Made by a program: the position numbers and the translations under genes. Below the pieces are notes generated by a model that saw only the letters and a list, made by a program, of their open reading frames with translations, searched no databases and was not told the DNA's origin. This document shows, piece by piece, positions 1 to 18,838 of a stretch of DNA of 64,000 nt. The DNA comes from a bacterium SCSIO 12827 (GTDB taxonomy: Bacteria > Pseudomonadota > Alphaproteobacteria > Rhodospirillales > Casp-alpha2): positions 1,612,001 through 1,676,000 of the forward strand of contig CP073746.1 in the NCBI GenBank assembly GCA_024397995.1. The letters run 5' to 3'. Within the stretch, counting starts at the first letter, position 1, and each line of letters starts with the position of its first letter.

Positions 1-3799
<3,799 letters not shown>

Positions 3800-3840
3800 G
3801 CGCACTGACGCGCACTCATTAGAGAACAAGCGTCATTTAG

Positions 3841-8043
<4,203 letters not shown>

Positions 8044-8058
8044 TAACGGGATTCGATG

Positions 8059-8093
8059 CCTCCCCAAATCCCCGGGAACGGGGGGAGGGGAGG
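8059..8093 (+). other. G/C-rich stem-loop after rpoC
   Basis: CCTCCCC (8059-8065) pairs with GGGGAGG (8087-8093), with an inner CCCC/GGGG pairing. There is no T-run directly after it, so it is more likely a 3'-end-protecting or pausing hairpin than a stand-alone terminator. Confidence 0.45.
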
Positions 8094-8115
8094 TATCGCC
8101 GTTCTCTTTGTTACA

Positions 8116-8147
8116 GGCGGATTACCCTTGGATTTCCGCCGTTTTTT
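8116..8147 (+). terminator. Rho-independent terminator of rpoBC
   Basis: GGCGGA (8116-8121) pairs with TCCGCC (8135-8140) and is followed by G and six T (8142-8147). It sits between rpoC and a strong promoter, so it separates the rpoBC unit from the str genes. The stem is only 6 bp, so read-through is likely. Confidence 0.6.
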
Positions 8148-8174
8148 GCCGGCTAATTAAATGCCGGTTTCCGC

Positions 8175-8203
8175 TTGACGGCGGGGGGGCGCGTCCATAT
8201 AGT
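8175..8203 (+). promoter_or_regulatory. Sigma-70 promoter for rpsL-rpsG-fusA-tuf
   Basis: TTGACG (8175-8180), a 17-base spacer that is mostly G/C, and TATAGT (8198-8203). Five of six positions match consensus in each box and the spacing is ideal. Transcription would start near 8210, giving a leader of about 360 nt before rpsL. Confidence 0.75.
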
Positions 8204-8209
8204 GCGCTC

Positions 8210-8568
8210 CACTTCGCAGGGGCCGGTGGTGGTGCCTCAAAAGGCTTGGAATTCCGGGCTTTTTAAGGCACTAAACGCGACCCTCGATGCGGCAAGTGTA
8301 GGGATGTTTTTTCCGAACGGCTCCTCAGGGCCGCCTCGTTTGAGGCCTTGAGGTTGTCGTTTTTGCCCTTTAAAGGGCAGCGCGCGGCGCCAGGGTGATC
8401 CCCACCCGAATAATTCAGGGGATCTGCTTCTGAGCGTCGTTTCCGTTGAAGAGACGTCTTTCGCGCCGGTGGCGCGCTGGGAATTACGGCGCACCGCAAG
8501 GGCGCTTAGGACATAACGAAGGTTTGGCCGGACCATGAGGTCCGGCGCGGCAAGGAATTGAGAAACGT
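8210..8568 (+). promoter_or_regulatory. Long structured 5' leader of rpsL; no protein gene seen
   Basis: This 525-base gap between rpoC and rpsL holds no convincing ORF. The transcribed part contains several strong inverted repeats. One is the 16-base palindrome TGCCCTTTAAAGGGCA (8364-8379). Another is GATCCCC (8397-8403) with GGGGATC (8418-8424). The third is GCCGGACC (8527-8534) with GGTCCGGC (8539-8546), a four-base-loop hairpin ending just before the rpsL ribosome-binding site AAGGA (8552-8556). The structure could serve autoregulation by a ribosomal protein, growth-rate control, or RNA processing. No known riboswitch consensus was recognised. Confidence 0.5.
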
Positions 8569-8940
8569 ATGCCGACGATTAACCAATTGATCCGCAAGCC
8601 GCGGAAGGCGCCCTCGACCTCCAACAAGGTTCCGGCGTTGAAGGCCTGCCCGCAAAAGCGCGGTGTCTGCACCCGTGTCTACACGACGACCCCGAAGAAG
8701 CCGAACTCGGCCCTTCGTAAGGTTGCTCGTGTGCGTCTGACCAACGGGTTCGAAGTCACCAGCTACATCCCAGGTGAGGGTCACAACCTCCAGGAACACT
8801 CGGTCGTTCTTATCCGCGGCGGCCGCGTCAAAGATTTGCCCGGTGTGCGCTACCACATCCTGCGTGGCGTTCTCGACACCCAGGGCGTTTCCGATCGCCG
8901 CCAGCGCCGTTCCAAATACGGCGCCAAGCGCCCGAAGTAA
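8569..8940 (+). CDS. rpsL: 30S ribosomal protein S12
   Basis: S12 lies at the decoding centre and affects translational accuracy. The 123 residues match the family throughout. The [12 protein letters not shown] loop (Lys43, Lys44) and [12 protein letters not shown] loop (Lys88, Asp89) are intact, which is the streptomycin-sensitive type; Asp89 is the residue methylthiolated in other bacteria. The ATG is preceded by AAGGA. It is the first gene of the str unit; rpsG begins 12 bases after its stop. Confidence 0.98.
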   Translation: MPTINQLIRKPRKAPSTSNKVPALKACPQKRGVCTRVYTTTPKKPNSALRKVARVRLTNGFEVTSYIPGEGHNLQEHSVVLIRGGRVKDLPGVRYHILRGVLDTQGVSDRRQRRSKYGAKRPK

Positions 8941-8952
8941 GGAGTTCGACTC

Positions 8953-9423
8953 ATGTCCCGTCGCCATCGCGCAGAGAAACGTGAGATTCTTCCGGACCCC
9001 AAGTTCGGAGATCTGGTTCTGTCCAAGTTCACCAACAGCTTGATGTATCACGGCAAAAAGTCGGCCGCGGAACAGATCGTCTACGGTGCCATGGATCTGA
9101 TTGAAAAGAAGACGAGCACCGATCCGCTCAAGGTCTTCCATGAAGCGCTGGACAACGTGAAGCCGTCCATCGAAGTGCGCTCCCGCCGTGTCGGTGGCGC
9201 GACTTACCAGGTGCCGGTCGAAGTCCGCTCCGACCGCCGTCAAGCGCTTGCCATCCGCTGGTTGATCGATCATGCGCGCAAGCGTTCTGAAAACACCATG
9301 ACGGAGCGGCTGTCGGGCGAGCTTCTGGATGCCGCCAACAACCGCGGCGCCGCTGTGAAGAAGCGGGAGGACACGCACCGGATGGCTGAGGCCAACAAAG
9401 CCTTCTCCCACTATCGGTGGTAA
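8953..9423 (+). CDS. rpsG: 30S ribosomal protein S7
   Basis: S7 nucleates assembly of the 3' major domain of 16S rRNA and contacts E-site tRNA. The 156 residues start [12 protein letters not shown], typical of the family. The ribosome-binding site AAGGAG overlaps the rpsL stop codon. In E. coli S7 represses its own operon through the rpsL-rpsG spacer. Here that spacer is only 12 bases, so the same mechanism seems unlikely. Confidence 0.98.
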   Translation: MSRRHRAEKREILPDPKFGDLVLSKFTNSLMYHGKKSAAEQIVYGAMDLIEKKTSTDPLKVFHEALDNVKPSIEVRSRRVGGATYQVPVEVRSDRRQALAIRWLIDHARKRSENTMTERLSGELLDAANNRGAAVKKREDTHRMAEANKAFSHYRW

Positions 9424-9447
9424 CCCCAGGGTTTATGGATTAAATAC

Positions 9448-11523
9448 ATGGCACGCCAAACTCCCCTCGATCGTTATCGTAATATCGGCATCATGGCTCA
9501 CATCGATGCCGGCAAAACGACCACGACCGAACGCATCCTTTACTACACCGGCAAGTCCTACAAGATCGGCGAAGTCCACGACGGCAACGCCACCATGGAT
9601 TGGATGGAGCAGGAGCAGGAGCGCGGCATCACCATTACGTCCGCCGCGACCACGACCTTCTGGCGTGACCATCGCGTCAACATCATCGACACCCCGGGCC
9701 ACGTCGACTTCACCATCGAAGTCGAACGCTCGCTGCGCGTGCTCGACGGTGCCGTCGCGGTGTTCGACTCGGTCGCCGGTGTCGAGCCGCAGTCCGAAAC
9801 CGTGTGGCGTCAGGCCGACAAGTACGGTGTGCCGCGTATGTGCTTCATCAACAAGATGGACCGCACCGGTGCCGACTTCTATCGCTGTGTCGATATGATC
9901 ATCGACCGCCTGGGTGCCACGCCGATGGTGCTGCAGCTGCCGATCGGCTCCGAGGACAAGTTCCTGGGTGTTGTCGATCTGGTGAAGAATCAGGCCATCG
10001 TCTGGAAAGATGAAAGCCTGGGTGCTGAATTCGAATACAAGGACATCCCCGCCGATCTCGCCGACAAGGCCGCGGAATACCGCGAAAAGCTCATCGAGCT
10101 GGCCGTCGATCAGGATGATGCGGCGATGGAAGCCTATCTTGAAGGCAATGAGCCCGATGTTGCTACGCTGATGAAGTGCATCCGCAAGGGCACTTTGGCT
10201 GGCGCCTTCGTTCCCGTTCTGACTGGTTCCGCCTTTAAAAACAAAGGTGTGCAGCCTCTTCTTGATGCGGTTGTCGACTTTATGCCGGCGCCGACGGATG
10301 TGGCCGCCATCACGGGTGTGGATGCTGATGATCCTGAAAAGGAAATCACGCGCAACAACTCGGACAGCGAACCTTTCGCGGCTCTGGCGTTCAAGATCAT
10401 GAACGACCCGTTCGTCGGTAACTTGGGCTTTATCCGTATCTATTCGGGCAAGCTCGAAGCCGGTTCCTCGGTCATGAACACGGTCAAGGGCAAGCGCGAG
10501 CGCGTTGGCCGCATGCTGCTCATGCATTCCAACAACCGTGAAGAAATCAAAGAAGCCTTTGCGGGCGACATCGTTGCCGTGGTCGGTCTCAAGGACACCA
10601 CGACGGGCGATACGCTGTCCGATCCGTCGAACCAGGTCATCCTGGAACGCATGGAGTTTCCGGAGCCGGTTATCGAAGTGGCTGTCGAGCCGAAGACCAA
10701 GGCTGACCAGGAAAAGATGGGCGTTGCTCTCAATCGTCTGGCTGCCGAGGATCCGTCCTTCCGGGTGACCACCGACCAGGAAAGCGGTCAGACGGTCATC
10801 AAGGGCATGGGCGAACTTCACCTGGAAATTTTGGTCGATCGCATGCGCCGCGAATTCAAGGTCGACGCCAACGTCGGCCAGCCGCAGGTCGCTTACCGCG
10901 AAACCATCAGCCGCGAAGCCGATGTGGATTACACCCACAAGAAGCAGACCGGTGGTTCGGGTCAGTTCGCGCGGGTCAAGATCAAGTTCGAGCCGATCCC
11001 CGAAGGCTTTGAGTTCGAAAACACCGTCGTCGGCGGCAACGTCCCCCGGGAATACATTCCGGGTGTCGAAAAGGGCCTCAAGTCCTCCATGGAATCGGGT
11101 GTCCTCACCGGCTTCCCCGTGACCGGGATCAAGGCGACGCTGTATGACGGGAACTCCCACGACGTTGACTCCAGCGTCATGGCCTTCGAAATCGCCGCCC
11201 GCGCGGCGTTCCGCGAAGGTTGCCGTCAGGCCGGCCCGCAGTTGCTGGAGCCGATGATGAACGTCGAAGTCGTGACCCCGGAAGAGTACATGGGTGACAT
11301 CATCGGCGATCTGAACTCGCGTCGCGGGCAGGTCAACGCCATGGATCAGCGCGGCAACGCGCGCGTCATCGATGCCCATGTGCCGCTGGCCAACATGTTC
11401 GGTTATGTGAACACCCTGCGTTCACTCAGCCAGGGCCGCGCCCAGTTCACCATGCAGTTTGACCACTACGAAGTGGTTCCGTCCCAAGTTTCAGAGGAAA
11501 TCCAGACCCGTCTGGCCGGTTAA
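9448..11523 (+). CDS. fusA: Elongation factor G
   Basis: This GTPase drives ribosomal translocation and, with RRF, ribosome recycling. The 691 residues are the expected length. GTPase motifs are clear: G1 AHIDAGKTT (residues 17-25), RGIT in switch I, DTPGHVDF (G3) and NKMD (G4). The C-terminal part has the EF-G-specific domains, including the GGSGQFARV segment. It lies 24 bases after rpsG with only a weak ribosome-binding site (AGGG well upstream of the ATG), which suggests translational coupling. Confidence 0.99.
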   Translation: MARQTPLDRYRNIGIMAHIDAGKTTTTERILYYTGKSYKIGEVHDGNATMDWMEQEQERGITITSAATTTFWRDHRVNIIDTPGHVDFTIEVERSLRVLDGAVAVFDSVAGVEPQSETVWRQADKYGVPRMCFINKMDRTGADFYRCVDMIIDRLGATPMVLQLPIGSEDKFLGVVDLVKNQAIVWKDESLGAEFEYKDIPADLADKAAEYREKLIELAVDQDDAAMEAYLEGNEPDVATLMKCIRKGTLAGAFVPVLTGSAFKNKGVQPLLDAVVDFMPAPTDVAAITGVDADDPEKEITRNNSDSEPFAALAFKIMNDPFVGNLGFIRIYSGKLEAGSSVMNTVKGKRERVGRMLLMHSNNREEIKEAFAGDIVAVVGLKDTTTGDTLSDPSNQVILERMEFPEPVIEVAVEPKTKADQEKMGVALNRLAAEDPSFRVTTDQESGQTVIKGMGELHLEILVDRMRREFKVDANVGQPQVAYRETISREADVDYTHKKQTGGSGQFARVKIKFEPIPEGFEFENTVVGGNVPREYIPGVEKGLKSSMESGVLTGFPVTGIKATLYDGNSHDVDSSVMAFEIAARAAFREGCRQAGPQLLEPMMNVEVVTPEEYMGDIIGDLNSRRGQVNAMDQRGNARVIDAHVPLANMFGYVNTLRSLSQGRAQFTMQFDHYEVVPSQVSEEIQTRLAG

Positions 11524-11552
11524 GGCCAAGGCGCCGAAGGGAGTATCAAGAG

Positions 11553-12743
<1,191 letters not shown>

Positions 12744-12750
12744 GGTAACC

Positions 12751-12789
12751 GTTCAGCCGGCCCCCCTCGAAAGGGGCCGGCGAACTTTT
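12751..12789 (+). terminator. Terminator or attenuator between tuf and rpsJ
   Basis: GCCGGCCCC (12756-12764) pairs perfectly with GGGGCCGGC (12773-12781) across an 8-base loop. GTTC (12751-12754) and GAAC (12782-12785) extend the stem past one unpaired base, and TTTT follows. It ends 12 bases before rpsJ, so it must be partial or regulated unless rpsJ has a promoter hidden in tuf. Confidence 0.7.
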
Positions 12790-12801
12790 GGGGCAAGAGC
12801 C

Positions 12802-13110
12802 ATGGACCAACAAAACATAAGAATTCGGCTGAAGGCGTTTGACCATCGTGTGCTGGACCAGTCCGCGCGCGAAATCGTCAATACGGCCCAGCGGACCGGC
12901 GCCTCGGTGCGCGGCCCCATTCCTTTGCCGACCCGGATCGAAAAGTACACGGTGCTGCGGTCGCCGCACGTGGACAAGAAGTCCCGGGAACAGTTTGAAA
13001 TCCGCACCCATAAGCGGGTGCTCGATATCGTCGATCCGACGCCGCAGACCGTGGACGCGCTGATGAAGCTCGACCTTGCGGCCGGCGTTGACGTCGAGAT
13101 CAAGCTCTAA
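12802..13110 (+). CDS. rpsJ: 30S ribosomal protein S10 (NusE)
   Basis: S10 is a 30S head protein and, with NusB, part of antitermination complexes. The frame is open upstream into tuf, but the family start is the ATG at 12802 ([20 protein letters not shown]), giving 102 residues, the normal length. The THKRVLDI segment and the C-terminal DVEIKL are typical. It begins the S10 gene series and starts 12 bases after a terminator-like hairpin. Confidence 0.97.
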   Translation: MDQQNIRIRLKAFDHRVLDQSAREIVNTAQRTGASVRGPIPLPTRIEKYTVLRSPHVDKKSREQFEIRTHKRVLDIVDPTPQTVDALMKLDLAAGVDVEIKL

Positions 13111-13121
13111 AGGGTACGATT

Positions 13122-13949
13122 ATGCGGACCGGATTGATCGCACAGAAATTGGGCATGACCCGCGTCTTCCAAGAAGACGGCCGGCACCTGCCGGTGACCG
13201 TCCTCAAGGTGGACAGCGTTCATGTCGTGGCCCAGCGCACCATGGAAAAGGACGGCTATTCGGCGGTTCAGCTTTCCTGGGGCAAGGGTAAACCGAAGAA
13301 CATGCCGAAGGCGCTGCGCGGACATTACGCGAAGGCCAAGGTGGAGCCGGGCAAGCGGCTGCGTGAGTTCCGGGTGTCGGAAGACAACCTGATCGACGTC
13401 GGCGCCGAACTGTCGGCGGCCCACTTCATCGACGGCCAGATGGTCGACGTGGTCGGTACTTCGGTCGGTAAGGGTTTTGCCGGCGCCATGAAGCGTCACG
13501 GCTTCGGTGGTCTGCGAGCCTCTCACGGCGTGTCCATCTCGCACCGTTCGCACGGTTCCACGGGTCACTGTCAGGATCCGGGCCGCGTGTTCAAGGGCAA
13601 GAAGATGGCCGGCCAGCTGGGCAACAAGCGCTGCACCGTTCAGAACCTGCCGATCGTCGCGACCGACGAAGCGCGGGGCCTGATCCTGGTGCGGGGTGCC
13701 GTGCCGGGTTCGAAGGGCGGCTTCGTGCTGATCAGCGACGCGGTGAAGAAGGCCCAGCCTGAAGGTCTGCCGTTCCCGGCTGCCCTGAAGGGTGGCCAGG
13801 ATGTGAGCGAAGATGCGGCGGCGCCGTCCGAAGAGGACATCGCGACGCAGCAGGCGGAAGCCGAAGCGCCGGCCGAGCAGGCCGTTGCCGAGGATACCGG
13901 CGCTGAAAACGCTGCGGCGAGCGACGCCGACGGCGAGAGCAAGGAATAA
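13122..13949 (+). CDS. rplC: 50S ribosomal protein L3 with acidic C-terminal tail
   Basis: L3 starts 23S rRNA assembly and reaches the peptidyl-transferase centre with a long loop. Residues 1 to about 226 are a standard L3, including the [16 protein letters not shown] segment whose glutamine is the PrmB methylation site in E. coli. Residues 227-275 form an extra tail of about 49 residues with 16 Asp/Glu, many Ala and a single Lys, certainly disordered. E. coli L3 is 209 residues. The gene is 11 bases after rpsJ and 5 before rplD. The tail ends at a clean stop, so it is not a frameshift into a neighbour. Confidence 0.97.
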   Translation: MRTGLIAQKLGMTRVFQEDGRHLPVTVLKVDSVHVVAQRTMEKDGYSAVQLSWGKGKPKNMPKALRGHYAKAKVEPGKRLREFRVSEDNLIDVGAELSAAHFIDGQMVDVVGTSVGKGFAGAMKRHGFGGLRASHGVSISHRSHGSTGHCQDPGRVFKGKKMAGQLGNKRCTVQNLPIVATDEARGLILVRGAVPGSKGGFVLISDAVKKAQPEGLPFPAALKGGQDVSEDAAAPSEEDIATQQAEAEAPAEQAVAEDTGAENAAASDADGESKE

Positions 13950-13954
13950 GGGCG

Positions 13955-14575
13955 ATGAAGCTGGACATTATCTCGCTCGCCAATAAGAAGGTCGGTGACA
14001 TCGACCTGGACGAAGCGATCTTCGGGATCGACGTCCGCGGCGACCTGATGGCGCGCACGGTCAATTGGCAGCTCGCCAAACGCCGTGCCGGCACGCACAA
14101 GACCAAGGGCCGTTCCGAAATCAACGGCACGGGGGCCAAACCCTTCAAGCAGAAGGGCACGGGCCGCGCCCGTCAGGGGTCCAAGTATGTGACCCAGATG
14201 CGCGGCGGTGGCATCGTGTTTGGTCCGGTCGTCCGCGACCACAGCCACGACCTGCCGAAGAAAGTTCGCCGCCTGGCCCTTAAGTCGGCCATCAGCGCGA
14301 AGCAGAAAGAAGGCAAGCTGGTCATCATCGACAGCGCCGCCATGAAGGCGCCGAAGACCAGTGAACTGGCCAAGCAGCTGGAAAAGCTGGGTTGGGGCCG
14401 TGCTTTGGTCATCGACGGTGAGCAGGTCGATACGAACTTCGCCAAGGCGGCCGCCAACCTGATCGGCATCGATGTGCTGCCGTCCGGCGGGGCCAACGTT
14501 TACGACATCCTGCGTCGCGATACCCTGGTGATTACCCAGGCCGGCGTGGACAAGCTGACGGAGCGCTTGAAATGA
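13955..14575 (+). CDS. rplD: 50S ribosomal protein L4
   Basis: L4 binds 23S rRNA and lines the exit tunnel with an extended loop. In E. coli it also represses the S10 operon. The 206 residues include the tunnel-loop region with the GTGRARQGS and GGGIVFGP segments. The stop overlaps the rplW start (ATGA at 14572-14575), so the two are translationally coupled. No S10-leader hairpin like the E. coli one was recognised upstream of rpsJ. Confidence 0.97.
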   Translation: MKLDIISLANKKVGDIDLDEAIFGIDVRGDLMARTVNWQLAKRRAGTHKTKGRSEINGTGAKPFKQKGTGRARQGSKYVTQMRGGGIVFGPVVRDHSHDLPKKVRRLALKSAISAKQKEGKLVIIDSAAMKAPKTSELAKQLEKLGWGRALVIDGEQVDTNFAKAAANLIGIDVLPSGGANVYDILRRDTLVITQAGVDKLTERLK

Positions 14576-14895
14576 GCCGCTACAGCCCCAACAACGCGAC
14601 GATTTCGAAAGAGCGCATGATGGAAATCCTGCGCCGTCCGGTGATCACCGAAAAAGCCACCCTGATGGCCGAACACAATCAGGTCAGCTTCTTCGTGCCC
14701 ATGGACGCCGACAAGTTCGAAGTTAAAGCCGCCGTCGAAGAATTGTTCAAAGTGAAGGTGACTTCGGTCAACACGCTGATCTCCAAGGGGAAGGCAAAAC
14801 GTTTCCGCGGTCGCCCCGGCAAGCGTGCCGATGCCAAGAAGGCTGTCGTTACGCTGGCCGAAGGCAACTCTATCGACGTGACCACGGGTATCTAG
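14572..14895 (+). CDS. rplW: 50S ribosomal protein L23
   Basis: L23 sits at the tunnel exit, where trigger factor, SRP and the Sec translocon dock. The 107 residues are usual. An N-terminal stretch of about 20 residues precedes the conserved [10 protein letters not shown] motif; a start at the internal Met (MMEILRRP) would give a more standard protein, but the ATGA overlap with rplD favours the longer form. The [12 protein letters not shown] basic loop is present. Confidence 0.96.
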   Translation: MSRYSPNNATISKERMMEILRRPVITEKATLMAEHNQVSFFVPMDADKFEVKAAVEELFKVKVTSVNTLISKGKAKRFRGRPGKRADAKKAVVTLAEGNSIDVTTGI

Positions 14896-14946
14896 GGGCC
14901 TTTCGGGGTTCCCTACGGGATTTGAGAAGAAAAAGGGCAGAGACCA

Positions 14947-15783
14947 ATGGCTCTGACACAATTTAAACCGACAACGCCCGGCCGCCGGGGCCTTATTCTG
15001 GTGGACCGCAGCGATCTTTATAAGGGCAAGCCCGAAAAGACGCTGACCGAAGGCCTGCGTAAGAAGGGCGGCCGCAACAATACGGGTCGCATCACCGCGC
15101 GCCGGATTGGCGGTGGGCACAAGCAGCGCTACCGCGTCATCGACTTCAAGCGTCAGAAGTACGACGTCGAGGCGACCATCGAACGGCTGGAATACGATCC
15201 CAACCGCACGGCGTTCATTGCCCTGGTGAAGTACGAAGACGGCGAGATCGCCTACATCCTGGCGCCGCAGCGCGTGCGCCCCGGGGACAAGGTCGTCTCC
15301 GGCGAGTATGCGGACATCAAGCCGGGCAACGCGATGCCCATGAAGAACATCCCGGTCGGCACCATCGTCCACAACGTGGAGATGAAGCAGGGCAAGGGCG
15401 GCCAGCTGGCTCGTTCCGCCGGTACCTACGCTCAGATCATCGGTAAGGATCAGGGCTACGCCCAGATTCGCCTGTCATCCGGTGAACTGCGCATGGTCCG
15501 TGGCGAGTGCATGGCCACCATCGGCGCCGTGTCCAACCCGGATCAGCAGAACACCAAGATCGGCAAGGCCGGCCGCAAGCGCTGGCTTGGCAAGCGCCCG
15601 TCGGTCCGCGGTGTTGCGATGAACCCGATCGACCACCCGCATGGCGGCGGCGAAGGCCGCACCTCGGGCGGCCGCCATCCGGTGACCCCGTGGGGTAAGC
15701 CCACCAAGGGTAAGAAGACCCGGAACAACAAGAAAACGGACAAGCTGATCATGCGGTCGCGTCACGTCCGTAAGAAGCGGTAA
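14947..15783 (+). CDS. rplB: 50S ribosomal protein L2
   Basis: L2 is essential for subunit joining and lies next to the peptidyl-transferase centre. The 278 residues match the family. The highly conserved motif [18 protein letters not shown], with the functionally important histidine, is intact near the C terminus. The protein is very basic (about 16 percent Lys/Arg by eye). It is 51 bases after rplW with a good purine-rich ribosome-binding region. Confidence 0.98.
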   Translation: MALTQFKPTTPGRRGLILVDRSDLYKGKPEKTLTEGLRKKGGRNNTGRITARRIGGGHKQRYRVIDFKRQKYDVEATIERLEYDPNRTAFIALVKYEDGEIAYILAPQRVRPGDKVVSGEYADIKPGNAMPMKNIPVGTIVHNVEMKQGKGGQLARSAGTYAQIIGKDQGYAQIRLSSGELRMVRGECMATIGAVSNPDQQNTKIGKAGRKRWLGKRPSVRGVAMNPIDHPHGGGEGRTSGGRHPVTPWGKPTKGKKTRNNKKTDKLIMRSRHVRKKR

Positions 15784-15794
15784 AGGAGCGATCG

Positions 15795-16073
15795 ATGTCA
15801 CGTTCCGTTTGGAAAGGTCCTTTCGTCGACGGTTATCTGCTGAAGAAGGCAGAAGAAACTCGGGCGTCCGGACGTAATTCGGTGATCAAGACCTGGTCTC
15901 GCCGGTCGACCATTCTGCCCCAGTTCGTGGGTCTGAATTTCGGCGTCTACAACGGCCAGAAGTTCATCCCCGTCCTGGTGACCGAGGAAATGATCGGCCA
16001 CAAGTTCGGCGAATTCTCGCCGAGCCGGACCTATCACGGCCACGCTGCCGACAAGAAGGCGAAGAGGGGCTAA
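15795..16073 (+). CDS. rpsS: 30S ribosomal protein S19
   Basis: S19 forms a complex with S13 in the 30S head and contacts the A-site finger. The 92 residues begin [20 protein letters not shown] and contain [22 protein letters not shown], both family signatures. The ribosome-binding site AAAGGAG overlaps the rplB stop. It is 2 bases before rplV. Confidence 0.98.
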   Translation: MSRSVWKGPFVDGYLLKKAEETRASGRNSVIKTWSRRSTILPQFVGLNFGVYNGQKFIPVLVTEEMIGHKFGEFSPSRTYHGHAADKKAKRG

Positions 16074-16075
16074 TC

Positions 16076-16456
16076 ATGGGTAAGTCTTCTGCAGAACGTC
16101 CCCTCAAGGACAACGAAGCGATGGCCTATTCCCGGCACATCCGGACCAGCGCGCGCAAGCTGAACCTGGTTGCTGAAAGCATCCGCGGTCTGCCCTGCGA
16201 ACGGGCGCTTGCGCAGCTTACCTTCTCCAAGCGTCGCATTGCGATCGAAGTGAAGAAGGTCCTGGAAAGCGCGATCGCCAACGCGGAAAACAACCACCAG
16301 CTCGACGTCGACCGCTTGGTCGTGTCGGAGGCCACCGTGGGTCGCAGCCTGGTCATGAAACGATGGAAAGCACGTGCCCGCGGGCGCGTGGGGCGCATCG
16401 AGAAACCGTTCTCGAACCTTCGGGTCATCGTGCGCGAACGTGAGGAGACCGCCTAA
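16076..16456 (+). CDS. rplV: 50S ribosomal protein L22
   Basis: L22 lines the exit tunnel with a beta-hairpin that also affects macrolide binding. The 126 residues include the alphaproteobacterial N-terminal extension ([30 protein letters not shown]) and the tunnel-hairpin segment with [14 protein letters not shown]. It is tightly packed: 2 bases after rpsS and directly abutting rpsC. Confidence 0.97.
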   Translation: MGKSSAERPLKDNEAMAYSRHIRTSARKLNLVAESIRGLPCERALAQLTFSKRRIAIEVKKVLESAIANAENNHQLDVDRLVVSEATVGRSLVMKRWKARARGRVGRIEKPFSNLRVIVREREETA

Positions 16457-17137
16457 ATGGGTCAGAAAGTCAATCCGGTCGGGCTCCGCCTCGGCATCAA
16501 CCGCACATGGGATTCGCGGTGGTTCGCCAACGATGGCGATTACGCGACCCTGCTGCATGAGGACATCAAGATCCGCAAGATGCTGAAGGACCGCCTGCAC
16601 CAGGCCGGCGTGTCGAAGATCATCATCGAGCGTCCCGCCAAGAAGGCCCGCGTGACGATCCACACGGCCCGCCCTGGCGTGGTCATCGGCAAGAAGGGCG
16701 CAGATATCGAAAAGCTGCGCCGCGAAGTTGCCGCCATGACCTCTTCGGAAGTGCACCTGAACATCGTCGAAATCCGCAAGCCGGAAATCGACGCCCAGCT
16801 GGTGGCCGAAAACGTCGCCCAGCAGATGGAACGGCGCGTGTCGATCCGTCGGGCCATGAAGCGCGCCGTGCAGTCGGCTCTGCGTCTCGGGGCCGAAGGC
16901 ATCCGCATCAACTGTGCGGGCCGTCTTGGTGGTGCGGAAATCGCGCGCATGCAGTGGTACCGCGAGGGCCGCGTGCCCCTGCACACGCTGCGCGCCAACA
17001 TTGACTATGGCGAAGCCACTGCCAAAACGACCTACGGCGCCTGCGGCGTTAAGGTCTGGATCTACAAGGGTGAAATTCTTGCCCATGATCCGATGGCGAT
17101 GGACAAGCTCGCGCAGGAACAACAGCCGGTCCGCTAA
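16457..17137 (+). CDS. rpsC: 30S ribosomal protein S3
   Basis: S3 shapes the mRNA entry channel and contributes to ribosomal helicase activity. The 226 residues include the KH-type domain with the [13 protein letters not shown] loop (about residues 76-88) and the C-terminal domain with [26 protein letters not shown]. The ATG directly follows the rplV stop, so translation is coupled. Confidence 0.98.
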   Translation: MGQKVNPVGLRLGINRTWDSRWFANDGDYATLLHEDIKIRKMLKDRLHQAGVSKIIIERPAKKARVTIHTARPGVVIGKKGADIEKLRREVAAMTSSEVHLNIVEIRKPEIDAQLVAENVAQQMERRVSIRRAMKRAVQSALRLGAEGIRINCAGRLGGAEIARMQWYREGRVPLHTLRANIDYGEATAKTTYGACGVKVWIYKGEILAHDPMAMDKLAQEQQPVR

Positions 17138-17182
17138 GCGGTATCGGTCGGATAGAAGCAAAACTGGGATAGGCGACGGAAC

Positions 17183-17602
17183 ATGCTGGCCCCGAAAAGA
17201 ATGAAATACCGGAAGGCCTTCAAAGGCCGCATCCATGGCAACGCCAAGGGTGGAACGACACTCAACTTCGGTGCCTTCGGCCTGAAGGCGACTTCGCCGA
17301 ACCGTATCACGTCGCGTCAGATCGAAGCCGCGCGCCGTGCCATGACGCGCCACATGAAGCGCGCCGGGCGTGTGTGGATCCGCATCTTCCCGGACGTGCC
17401 GGTGTCGAAGAAGCCGGCCGAAGTCCGCCAGGGTAAAGGTAAGGGTACGCCGGAATTCTGGGCCGCCCGTGTGAAACCGGGCCGCATCATGTTCGAAATC
17501 GACGGCGTTTCGTACGAAGTGGCGAAAGAGGCCATGGAACTCGCGGCCGCCAAGCTGCCCATCGAAACGCGGTTCGTCACCCGCCTGGGCGAGGAGCACT
17601 AA
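17183..17602 (+). CDS. rplP: 50S ribosomal protein L16
   Basis: L16 helps position aminoacyl-tRNA in the A site. The 139 residues start [17 protein letters not shown]. The conserved Arg near residue 81-82 that is hydroxylated by YcfD in some bacteria lies in the segment [18 protein letters not shown]. It is 45 bases after rpsC and 3 before rpmC. Confidence 0.98.
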   Translation: MLAPKRMKYRKAFKGRIHGNAKGGTTLNFGAFGLKATSPNRITSRQIEAARRAMTRHMKRAGRVWIRIFPDVPVSKKPAEVRQGKGKGTPEFWAARVKPGRIMFEIDGVSYEVAKEAMELAAAKLPIETRFVTRLGEEH

Positions 17603-17605
17603 GCC

Positions 17606-17812
17606 ATGACGAAGGCTATTGATCTCAAGACCAAGTCCGACGACGAGTTGAAGGACCAGCTCATGGGCCTGAAAAAGGAAGCCTTCAATCTGCGCTTCCA
17701 GCAGGCGTCGGGTGCCTTGGAAAACACGGCGCAGGTGCGGGCGGTTCGCCGCGACATCGCGCGCATCAAAACCATTCTGGGCGAGCGCGGCACCGTCGCC
17801 GCGGCGTCCTGA
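17606..17812 (+). CDS. rpmC: 50S ribosomal protein L29
   Basis: A small two-helix protein at the tunnel exit beside L23. The 68 residues include the family motif [24 protein letters not shown] and the second helix [18 protein letters not shown]. The last few residues (TVAAAS) are a short alanine tail. It is 3 bases after rplP. Confidence 0.97.
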   Translation: MTKAIDLKTKSDDELKDQLMGLKKEAFNLRFQQASGALENTAQVRAVRRDIARIKTILGERGTVAAAS

Positions 17813-17829
17813 CAAAGAGGTAGCGAAAG

Positions 17830-18066
17830 ATGCCGAAACGTACCCTGCAGGGCGTCGTCGTCAGCGACAAGATGGACAAGACCGTGACCGTTCAGGTTGA
17901 ACGCCGGTTCAAGCATCCGCTCTACAAGAAGTTCATCAAGCGGACCAAGAAGTACGCCGCGCACGACGAAAACAACGCGTGCAAGGTTGGCGACCAGGTT
18001 CAGATCCGGGAAACCCGCCCGATTTCGAAGCGGAAGACCTGGGAAGTGATTAGCGAGGCGGGCTGA
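17830..18066 (+). CDS. rpsQ: 30S ribosomal protein S17
   Basis: A primary 16S rRNA-binding protein of the 30S body with an OB fold. The 78 residues begin [23 protein letters not shown] and contain [11 protein letters not shown] near the end, both diagnostic. The ribosome-binding site is AAAGAGGTAG. It is the last gene of the S10 series before the spc genes; the 57-base gap to rplN contains no obvious terminator. Confidence 0.97.
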   Translation: MPKRTLQGVVVSDKMDKTVTVQVERRFKHPLYKKFIKRTKKYAAHDENNACKVGDQVQIRETRPISKRKTWEVISEAG

Positions 18067-18123
18067 CGCCGAACCGGGCCCAATGGCCCAGTGGTAGATG
18101 CTCTTTAATCAAGGACAAGAACA

Positions 18124-18492
18124 ATGATCCAGTCCGAAACAAACTTGGACGTTGCCGATAACTCCGGCGCCCGCCGGGTCCAGTGCATCAAGGTGCTGGG
18201 CGGTTCGAAGCGCAAGTACGCTTCCGTGGGCGACGTGATCGTTTGCTCCGTCAAGGAAGCGATCCCGCGGGGCCGCGTGAAGAAGGGCGAGGTCGTGAAG
18301 GCTGTCGTCGTGCGCACGGCGAAAGACATTCGCCGCGCGGACGGCACGACGATCCGCTTCGACAGCAATGCCGCCGTGCTGATCAACAGCGCCGGCGAGC
18401 CCATCGGCACGCGTATCTTCGGCCCGGTGACCCGCGAACTTCGGGCGAAGGCCTACATGAAGATCGTGTCCCTGGCGCCGGAAGTGATCTGA
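18124..18492 (+). CDS. rplN: 50S ribosomal protein L14
   Basis: L14 forms an intersubunit bridge and is the docking site for the silencing factor RsfS. The 122 residues begin [27 protein letters not shown] and include the GVVRTA-type segment ([15 protein letters not shown]) and [13 protein letters not shown]. It opens the spc gene series in E. coli order. The ribosome-binding site is AAGGA. Confidence 0.98.
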   Translation: MIQSETNLDVADNSGARRVQCIKVLGGSKRKYASVGDVIVCSVKEAIPRGRVKKGEVVKAVVVRTAKDIRRADGTTIRFDSNAAVLINSAGEPIGTRIFGPVTRELRAKAYMKIVSLAPEVI

Positions 18493-18507
18493 CGAGGAAC
18501 CGCAGAA

Positions 18508-18822
18508 ATGGTAGCGAGAATCAAAAAGGGCGATAAGGTCGTCGTTCTGACCGGCCGCGACAAGGGCAAGGAAGGTGAAGTGCTTAAGGTGCTTCCCACC
18601 GCCGACCGCGCCGTTGTCCAAGGTGTCAACCGCATGAAGCGGCACCAGCGTGCGACGCAGACGTCCACGGGTGGCATCATCGAACGTGAAGCCCCCATCC
18701 ACATGTCGAATTTGGCCCATCTGGACCCCAAGGACGGCAAGCCGACCCGCGTCGGTACCAAGATCCTGAATGACGGCCGCAAGGTCCGCTTTGCCAAGCG
18801 GTCCGGCGAGCAGATTGATTAA
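18508..18822 (+). CDS. rplX: 50S ribosomal protein L24
   Basis: An assembly initiator of the large subunit, with an N-terminal KOW motif ([23 protein letters not shown]). The 104 residues are standard. It is 15 bases after rplN with a GAGGAA ribosome-binding site, and 16 bases before rplE. Confidence 0.97.
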   Translation: MVARIKKGDKVVVLTGRDKGKEGEVLKVLPTADRAVVQGVNRMKRHQRATQTSTGGIIEREAPIHMSNLAHLDPKDGKPTRVGTKILNDGRKVRFAKRSGEQID

Positions 18823-18838
18823 GCGAGGGCCTCTAACG

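Noticed and set aside
18067-18123. tRNA-like string (GGCCCAGTGGTAG) between rpsQ and rplN
   Set aside because: It looks like a D-arm, but there is no matching acceptor, anticodon or T arm within reach.
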